Positions 58,244 through 64,000 of a stretch of DNA of 64,000 nucleotides are shown here, one piece after another. How positions within the stretch are numbered: the first letter of the stretch is position 1; every line of letters starts with the position of its first letter. The notes below the pieces were generated by a model. The model was not told the DNA's origin and did no database searches. It was given only the letters and a program-made list of their open reading frames with translations. Location: assembly GCF_009914335.1 (NCBI RefSeq), contig NZ_CP043925.1, positions 1,860,001 to 1,924,000 on the forward strand. Direction: 5' to 3'. The DNA comes from Proteus columbae. GTDB taxonomy: Bacteria > Pseudomonadota > Gammaproteobacteria > Enterobacterales > Enterobacteriaceae. A program made the translations under genes and the position numbers.

Positions 58244-60382
58244 ATGTGCATTCAATTTAAATCTTGCTTCGTGTTGTCCGCTTTAACACTCTCACTCTCT
58301 CAATATGCTATTGCTGATAATGCCTTACCTAAAGAAGAAACACTTGTTGTGACAACAACACGTAGCGCAGCTTCTTTATGGAACAGCCCTGCTACTATTC
58401 AAGTTATTGATAAAGAAACATTAAGCCAATCAAATTCATCTTCTATTGCTGACCAATTACGTGATATTCCTGGTGTTGAAGTTACGGATAATAGCCTTGC
58501 TGGTCGTAAACAGATCCGTATTCGTGGAGAAGCATCATCGCGTGTACTTTTATTGGTTGATGGACAAGAAGTGACCTATCAACGAGGTGGTCAAAACTTT
58601 GGTGCTGGTATTTTAATTGATGAATCTGCACTAGAGCGTATTGAAGTGGTTAAAGGTCCCTATTCTGTGCTTTATGGCTCACAAGCTATTGGCGGTGTGG
58701 TGAATTTAATTACTCAAAAAGGTGGCGATAAGCCTTTTGGGGGAAATGTCAAAGTCGTTTATGACTCAGCAACGATGGGATGGCGAGAGTCTGCATTAAT
58801 TTCAGGTACTGTCGGTGATTTTGAATATCGCCTTAATGGAAGTTATGCCGATCATGGTGATAGATATACTCCTGATGGGCGTTTACCTAATACGCATTTT
58901 AGAAATAACGGTCAAGGTGCATGGTTAGGTTATAAAGTGGATAAACATAAGTTTGGTCTTTCGCTCGATCGTTATAATTTATCAACACGATCTTATTATG
59001 CTGATGAAGGAAAATATCAAGAGTTTAGCGTTAAAGTGCCTAAACTTGAGCGTGAAAAAGTTGGTTTATTTTATGACTATGATGCTAATACAGATTATTT
59101 CAAAAAACTTCATATTGATGCCTATACACAACGTATAGAGAGAAAATTTGAAAACCGCGTTGGTGTTGTTACCCCAACGGGTAGCCCAATGATTGGTAAT
59201 TTAACCGTTAAAAACCGAACTCAGTCTGAAGACACTCAAAATACTTATGGAATGACTATGCAGGCTAATTTTACTTTACCTGCAAATAATGAGTTAATTT
59301 TAGGGGCTCAATATCAACAAGATAAAGTAAAACAAACGTCCGCAGGGCAGACTTCTTCAAATAGTACAACGGGGTTTCCACCCGCTGTTAATTATGAAAA
59401 ACAATCTCTTTTGCATAACCGCAGTAAACAAACCAATATCTCTGTTTTTGCCCAAAATGATTGGAAAATAACAGATGATTGGTCATGGACTATGGGCGCC
59501 AGACAATATTGGTTGGGATCAGAATTACAAGATGGTGCTGAAACTATTCACCATAATAAAACCGGAACAAGTTATAAGACATTAGCTTATGATTCTGTGA
59601 AAGATAACGCTTTTATTGTGTCATCTCATTTGCGTTATTCTGGATTTAAAGATACAGAATTACGTCTCGCGTTTGCACAAGGTTATGTTTTCCCGACACT
59701 TGTTCAGCAATTTATGAACACAACTGCTGGCGGTGCGGTGACTTACGGTAATCGCGATCTTGAAGCTGAACATTCTAATAATGTGGAATTTGGTGCGCGT
59801 TATAAAGGGAATAATTGGTACATCGATAGCGCGATTTATTATTCTGAAGCCAAAGATTACATCACATCTATTGCTTGTGCAGGAGAACGTATTTGCGAAG
59901 GAAATAGTAAAACTGGCCGAGCAAATTATTTTTATTACGACAATATCGATCGCGCCAAAACTTATGGTATGGAAGTGATGGCTCAATACCAAGGTTGGTC
60001 AATTACTCCTTATGTTTCTGCCAATGTGATGCGTCGTCAATTTATTGGTTCAACATTGAAAACATGGGATACCGGTGAACCTACATTAACTTCTCGTATT
60101 GGTGCTAAGCATTTATTACTGCTCAATAATATGAATCTAATGTCGGACTTATATTTAAGAGCAGCAACAAAAGCGAAAGATCATAGTAACCCCGAAAATA
60201 AACAGCACTATGCAGGTTGGACGACGGTTAATCTTTCATTGAGTACGGAATTTGGTCATAACGATCAATACCGTATTAACTTCGATTTAAATAATATTTT
60301 AAATAAGCATTATCAAACGGCTCATGAATCTATTCCTGCCGCGGGAATTAATGCTGCAGTTGGTCTGGCATGGGCATTTTAA
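58244..60382 (+). CDS. TonB-dependent heme receptor
   Basis: A 712-residue outer-membrane receptor. After the signal peptide (to about residue 25) comes a TonB box region EETLVVTTT, the plug domain (SIADQLRDIPGVEV, IRGEASSRVLLLVDGQ, VKGPYSVLYGSQAIGGVVN), a 22-strand barrel, and a terminal phenylalanine (GLAWAF) for BAM insertion. It heads an operon of heme genes, so heme is the likely ligand. The FRAP motif of many HemR/HmuR receptors is not obvious; the matching place reads YVFPTLVQQF, and NRDLEAEHSNNVEFG replaces NPNL. It could also be a related hemoprotein receptor. Confidence 0.88.
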   Translation: MCIQFKSCFVLSALTLSLSQYAIADNALPKEETLVVTTTRSAASLWNSPATIQVIDKETLSQSNSSSIADQLRDIPGVEVTDNSLAGRKQIRIRGEASSRVLLLVDGQEVTYQRGGQNFGAGILIDESALERIEVVKGPYSVLYGSQAIGGVVNLITQKGGDKPFGGNVKVVYDSATMGWRESALISGTVGDFEYRLNGSYADHGDRYTPDGRLPNTHFRNNGQGAWLGYKVDKHKFGLSLDRYNLSTRSYYADEGKYQEFSVKVPKLEREKVGLFYDYDANTDYFKKLHIDAYTQRIERKFENRVGVVTPTGSPMIGNLTVKNRTQSEDTQNTYGMTMQANFTLPANNELILGAQYQQDKVKQTSAGQTSSNSTTGFPPAVNYEKQSLLHNRSKQTNISVFAQNDWKITDDWSWTMGARQYWLGSELQDGAETIHHNKTGTSYKTLAYDSVKDNAFIVSSHLRYSGFKDTELRLAFAQGYVFPTLVQQFMNTTAGGAVTYGNRDLEAEHSNNVEFGARYKGNNWYIDSAIYYSEAKDYITSIACAGERICEGNSKTGRANYFYYDNIDRAKTYGMEVMAQYQGWSITPYVSANVMRRQFIGSTLKTWDTGEPTLTSRIGAKHLLLLNNMNLMSDLYLRAATKAKDHSNPENKQHYAGWTTVNLSLSTEFGHNDQYRINFDLNNILNKHYQTAHESIPAAGINAAVGLAWAF

Positions 60383-60384
60383 TT

Positions 60385-61263
60385 ATGAAAAAAATAGTAA
60401 TCGCACTTAGTTTGTTATTGTTGCCTTTTAACTTAATGGCAAAAGAAAACAAAAATAATGAACGTTGGGTTATTGCTGGAGGCTCTATAACGGAATTGGT
60501 TTATGCCATAGGTGCTGGCAATAAGGTTGTCGGTGTTGATGAAACAACGTCTTATCCTGAACAAACGCAAGCATTGCCTCATATCGGATATTGGAAACAG
60601 CTAAGTACAGAAGGCATTCTGTCATTACGCCCTTCTACTTTTGTGACTTGGGATGATGCTGAACCTAAAATGGTATTACGCCAACTCGCACAACATAATG
60701 TAAAGGTTATTTCTTTACCAAGAACACCCGCTACGTTTGAATTAATGCTTAAAAATATTCGTACCTTAGCGGTTTCATTAGATAAACAGACAGAAGCAGA
60801 AACTTTGATTAGTTCACTGCAATCTCGTTTAGCGACGATCACAGCTAAAAATAATCACATTAAGCGCAAAGTAAAAGTATTGTTCTTTCTTTCACCAGGA
60901 GGGGGAATTCCTCAAGTTGCAGGAAAAAACAGTGTTGCAGATGCCATTTTGGCATTATCAGGTGGCGATAATATCGCCACTCACGAAAATTATCGTATCT
61001 ATAGCGCAGAAGCCATTATCGCGGCTGATCCAGAAGTTATCGTGATAACCACACAAAGCCAACAAAACCATACTGGCGGTATAAGAGCCTCTGAAGGATT
61101 AGCGTCCGTTCCCGGTGTCTCAATGACACAAGCATGGAAAAACCAACGCATTATTGAAATTGATCAATCCCTTATTTTGGGAATGGGACCTCGTATTGTG
61201 GATGCCGTGGAGTTATTGCATCAACAGTTTTATCCCGCTGATCCTGTTAATGATAATAAGTAG
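60385..61263 (+). CDS. Periplasmic heme-binding protein (ChuT/HmuT-like)
   Basis: A 292-residue cluster A-III binding protein with signal peptide (MKKIVIALSLLLLPFNLMA). The BtuF-like lobes begin at RWVIAGGSITELVYAIGAG and carry heme-binding-protein hallmarks (GVDETTSYPEQTQALPHIGYW, with Y ligands). It carries heme from receptor to an ABC importer. It starts 2 bases after the receptor stop. The permease and ATPase (ChuU/HmuV) are not found in the window. Confidence 0.87.
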   Translation: MKKIVIALSLLLLPFNLMAKENKNNERWVIAGGSITELVYAIGAGNKVVGVDETTSYPEQTQALPHIGYWKQLSTEGILSLRPSTFVTWDDAEPKMVLRQLAQHNVKVISLPRTPATFELMLKNIRTLAVSLDKQTEAETLISSLQSRLATITAKNNHIKRKVKVLFFLSPGGGIPQVAGKNSVADAILALSGGDNIATHENYRIYSAEAIIAADPEVIVITTQSQQNHTGGIRASEGLASVPGVSMTQAWKNQRIIEIDQSLILGMGPRIVDAVELLHQQFYPADPVNDNK

Positions 61264-61276
61264 GAATGATTTAATA

Positions 61277-62623
61277 ATGAAAGAGTTAGTCGCAACACAT
61301 AGCACGCAATTTTCGACTGAAATCGATCTTACTCCCCATTTTGCACTTGAAGGTGATAGCCCTTTTCGTGATAGACATGCCACAATGCCGTGGCGAGGCT
61401 CTGTACCTATTGCGAAAGAAGATCAACAATCTACATGGCAAACACTGTTAAACAGTAAAACGCCTGCGTGTAAACGTTTGTTGTATATTCATATCCCTTT
61501 TTGTGCAACGCATTGTACATTTTGTGGTTTCTATCAAAATAACTATCACGAAGCAGCCTGTACGCGTTATACCGACGCATTACTGCGTGAGATATCGGCT
61601 GAATCAGATAGCTTACTTTATCAGTCAGCACCAATTCATGCAGTTTACTTTGGTGGTGGAACCCCTTCTGCATTATCAGCAAAAGATCTCTATCGTGTGA
61701 TCACACATTTACGCCAATCACTCCCTTTAGCACCAGATTGCGAAATTACGATTGAAGGTCGCGTTTTAAATTTTGATGATAATCGAATTGATGCTTGTTT
61801 AGATGCAGGTGCAAATCGCTTTTCTATTGGTATTCAAACCTTTAACAGTAAAATACGTAAACGAATGGCAAGGACATCAACCGGTGAAGAAGCCGCTAAG
61901 TTTATGAAAGGACTCTGTTTACGAGATAGAGCTGCTGTGGTGTGTGATCTGTTATTTGGATTACCGGGACAAAATGCGCTGAATTGGCAAGAGGATCTGA
62001 CTATTGCCCATGATATTGGCTTAGATGGTGTCGATTTATATGCCTTGAATTTATTGCCAAATACACCATTAGGTAAAGCTGTCGAAAATCAACGTGTGAC
62101 AGTACCAACACCGATAGAAAGGAGAGCGCTTTATCTTCAAGGTTGTGATTTTATGGATAACGTGGGTTGGCGTCAGATCAGTAATAGTCATTGGGCTAGA
62201 ACAACTCGTGAGCGCAATCTCTATAATTTATTAATTAAGCAAGGCGCGGATTGTCTTGCCTTTGGCTCTGGGGCTGGTGGTTCAGTTAATGGTTATTCTT
62301 GGATGATTGAACGCTCACTCGATAATTATTATCAAAAAATCACGGATAACCAAAAACCGTTGATGATGATGAGCCGTACAACAGACAGCGGTTTTCGTTG
62401 GCGTCATGAACTACAAGCGGGCATTGAATGTGGTCGTGTTGATTTAGCCAAATTAAGTTCGCAAGCGACTCAGCTCTCCCCTTTATTAAATCAATGGTAT
62501 CAAGCAGGTCTTGTTGAAGATGATTTTCTTTGCATGAAACTGACCAATGAAGGTCGGTTTTGGGCAAGTAATTTGCTGACTTCCTTACAGCAATTAATTT
62601 TGCAGTTAAATACTCCTCGTTAA
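61277..62623 (+). CDS. hutW: Anaerobic heme-degrading radical SAM methyltransferase ChuW/HutW
   Basis: A 448-residue radical SAM enzyme of the HemN-like group; C76-x3-C80-x2-C83 in IPFCATHCTFCGFY binds the 4Fe-4S cluster. GGGTPSALSAKDLYR and GIQTFNSKIRKRM are typical. E. coli O157 ChuW opens heme without oxygen to anaerobilin, with release of iron. The start (MKELVATHS) follows AGGAA, 14 bases after the previous gene; longer in-frame sequence overlaps chuT. FNR control upstream supports an anaerobic role. Confidence 0.93.
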   Translation: MKELVATHSTQFSTEIDLTPHFALEGDSPFRDRHATMPWRGSVPIAKEDQQSTWQTLLNSKTPACKRLLYIHIPFCATHCTFCGFYQNNYHEAACTRYTDALLREISAESDSLLYQSAPIHAVYFGGGTPSALSAKDLYRVITHLRQSLPLAPDCEITIEGRVLNFDDNRIDACLDAGANRFSIGIQTFNSKIRKRMARTSTGEEAAKFMKGLCLRDRAAVVCDLLFGLPGQNALNWQEDLTIAHDIGLDGVDLYALNLLPNTPLGKAVENQRVTVPTPIERRALYLQGCDFMDNVGWRQISNSHWARTTRERNLYNLLIKQGADCLAFGSGAGGSVNGYSWMIERSLDNYYQKITDNQKPLMMMSRTTDSGFRWRHELQAGIECGRVDLAKLSSQATQLSPLLNQWYQAGLVEDDFLCMKLTNEGRFWASNLLTSLQQLILQLNTPR

Positions 62624-62665
62624 TCTCATTACCCTTACTATTAATGAAAAGATGGAAACAACATC

Positions 62666-63154
62666 ATGAATACAGAGTTACAACAATTTTTAATGACAGA
62701 GCCTGATGGCACATTGGAAACTATTGCGACGCAATTTAATACAACGTTATTAGACGTTGTAAGACATTTACCATCACGCTCATTAATGGGGGGGGAGCAA
62801 TTCGATATAGTGTGGGATAACGTCATGAAATGGGGTAATGTCACCACGCTTGTGCATACTCAAGATGTTATTTTAGAGTTTAGCGGTGAATTACCAAGTG
62901 GTTTTCATCGTCATGGCTATTTTAACTTACGTGGTAAAAAAGGAATGACAGGTCATATTAAAGCCGAAAATTGCCAATATATTGCGATGATCGAGCGTAA
63001 ATTTATGGGTATGGATACCGCCTCTATCTTATTTTTCAATCATAAAGGCGTTGCAATGTTTAAGATTTTCCTTGGTAGAAACGAACATCGTCAATTGTTA
63101 CCAGAGCAATTATCAGCCTTCCGTCAATTAGCACAACAATTAAATAAGGAATAA
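62666..63154 (+). CDS. hutX: Heme utilisation carrier protein HutX/ChuX
   Basis: A 162-residue cytoplasmic heme-binding protein of the HutX/ChuX family; ILEFSGELPSGFHRHGYFNL and KAENCQYIAMIERKFMGMDTA (given as KAENCQYIAM + IERKFMGMDTA) are family blocks. It delivers heme to or stores it for ChuW. It lies 42 bases after hutW and before a ChuY-type gene. Confidence 0.93.
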   Translation: MNTELQQFLMTEPDGTLETIATQFNTTLLDVVRHLPSRSLMGGEQFDIVWDNVMKWGNVTTLVHTQDVILEFSGELPSGFHRHGYFNLRGKKGMTGHIKAENCQYIAMIERKFMGMDTASILFFNHKGVAMFKIFLGRNEHRQLLPEQLSAFRQLAQQLNKE

Positions 63155-63160
63155 TTGCGC

Positions 63161-63787
63161 GTGAAAACATGGGTTATTTTTGGCGCTGGCGGTAAAGGTG
63201 TTGGCGCACATATTGCAGATATTGGCGTTACACAACGACGCCCTATTGTGGCTTTAGTTCGTTCCGAAGAGGCAGCTAATCGGTTAGAAGAAAAAGGGAT
63301 CAAAACAGTTATCGGCGATGCGATTGATGCTAAGGCTGTTGAAGCTGTTTTAACATTGGCAGGAAAAGAAGCAGACATCATTTCCACAATGGGCGGTGAA
63401 AATGATTATTTAGCTCATCGAACCGTAATTGATACTGCGGAGAAAATGGGTTTTCAGCGTATGTTAATGGTTTCTTCGTTAGGTTGTGGCGATAGTTGGG
63501 TCGCGTTATCTGACAGAGCAAAAGCCGCGTTTGGTCAAGCTGTGAGAGAAAAATCATTGGCTGAAGTGTGGTTGCAAACCAGTCGTTTTGATTATGCGAT
63601 TGTCAGACCCGGTGGATTACTGAATGGTGAAGAAACGGGTAAGGCTCAGCTTTATCAATACGAAGAAACTCATGGTTTAGTTAATCGCCGAGATGTTGCA
63701 CGCTTAGTGACTCAACTTCTAGACGCTGACCTTTTAGACGATCAAGTCTATGCCGTAGTTGAACCTGGCTTAGTGCCTTCTAAATAA
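63161..63787 (+). CDS. NAD(P)-binding protein ChuY-like (anaerobilin reductase)
   Basis: A 208-residue Rossmann protein (VIFGAGGKGVGAHIADIG) of the NAD(P)-binding atypical SDR type. MLMVSSLGCGDSW and FDYAIVRPGGLLNGEE are family parts. ChuY reduces anaerobilin, the product of ChuW, in E. coli O157. The GTG at 63161 is chosen (AAGGA 10 bases upstream); the TTG at 63155 is too close to it. Last gene of the operon, followed by a terminator. Confidence 0.85.
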   Translation: MKTWVIFGAGGKGVGAHIADIGVTQRRPIVALVRSEEAANRLEEKGIKTVIGDAIDAKAVEAVLTLAGKEADIISTMGGENDYLAHRTVIDTAEKMGFQRMLMVSSLGCGDSWVALSDRAKAAFGQAVREKSLAEVWLQTSRFDYAIVRPGGLLNGEETGKAQLYQYEETHGLVNRRDVARLVTQLLDADLLDDQVYAVVEPGLVPSK

Positions 63788-63823
63788 GCACGTTATGTAT
63801 TAATATCTACTCTATTATTTTTG

Positions 63824-63853
63824 GAGATAGCACTTTTGTGTTATCTCTTTTTT
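63824..63853 (+). terminator. Heme operon terminator
   Basis: GAGATAGCAC pairs with GTGTTATCTC (one G-T) around TTTT and is followed by six T. Confidence 0.88.
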
Positions 63854-63939
63854 CTTATTTTTCTCGTGGGCAATAACTCACATTATGATGTGTTTTTCTC
63901 TCACAACAAAAATTCCTTTATAGTCATTCGTCACTTTAC

Positions 63940-64000
63940 TGTCTTAATAGGGGTAACTTGTGGCATAATGCCGCCCCATTACCTTTTGTCATTCACTAAT
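63940..64000 (+). promoter_or_regulatory. Possible promoter with G+C-rich discriminator
   Basis: CATAAT (63964-63969) is followed by GCCGCCCC, the kind of discriminator seen at stringently controlled promoters. No good -35 is visible at normal spacing and the gene is beyond the window. Confidence 0.25.

Overview
The window is a chromosome segment from a low-G+C member of the Enterobacterales, almost certainly Proteus or a close Morganellaceae relative. The proteins read as close homologues of Escherichia coli terminus-region proteins, the gene order follows E. coli in several blocks, and most stretches look about 37-39% G+C. I see no rRNA, tRNA, CRISPR array, insertion sequence or intact prophage.

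Layout. 1-11.7 kb is conserved core: the 5' part of rnb, nth, the rsxABCDGE electron-transport operon, ydgK, a ydgJ-yfeH pair, a DUF2007 protein and adenosine deaminase (add). 11.7-13.3 kb is an AT-rich island with a solitary von Willebrand A protein. 13.4-26.9 kb is again E. coli-like: ydgA, fumC, an acidic orphan, tus with its Ter site, a short secreted protein, ynfM/ynfL, mlc, ynfK, ynfD-, ynfB- and ydfG-like genes, osmB and tehA. 27-31.4 kb is patchy: a small membrane protein, decayed coding fragments, an arsRBC operon, a 3' fragment of roxA with unusually high G+C, and a near-perfect dif site at 31084-31111. 31.4-37.4 kb carries a second adenosine deaminase divergent from a Crp-type regulator, then a YtcJ-type amidohydrolase with an MFS exporter and a VF530-type protein. 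37.4-44.3 kb holds xylR and a tightly packed patB-nhaC-xylA-xylB cluster. 44.4-57.9 kb is a mixture including a YjbD-like protein, a threonine-aldolase-like enzyme, yegD, selU, mdtL-yidZ, a DUF4139 protein, an exported amidohydrolase, yaiI and a divergent EamA/MarR pair. 58.2-63.8 kb is a heme uptake and anaerobic heme degradation operon.

How it fits together. The dif site, the Ter site overlapping the tus promoter and a Tus that keeps the key DNA-contact residues mark this as the replication terminus. From the E. coli Ter rule, the Ter at 18.5 kb should let forks moving rightward toward dif pass and stop forks that have already crossed dif from the right. The variable genes between about 27 and 37 kb lie around dif, where horizontally gained material is often found. 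The heme operon has CRP-, FNR- and Fur-like sites upstream, which fits an oxygen-independent heme degradation pathway. The xylose genes appear to be transcribed behind a C-S lyase/aminotransferase and an NhaC antiporter, with a perfect CRP half-site pair in the xylR-patB gap.

No multi-gene system here is clearly new. The best candidates for undescribed biology are the orphan VWA protein, the short secreted protein whose ribosome-binding site sits in a hairpin, the switch-like leader and Cys/His-rich tail of the amidohydrolase, and the foreign roxA fragment beside dif. All calls come from reading sequence and remembered homologues; no database search was run.
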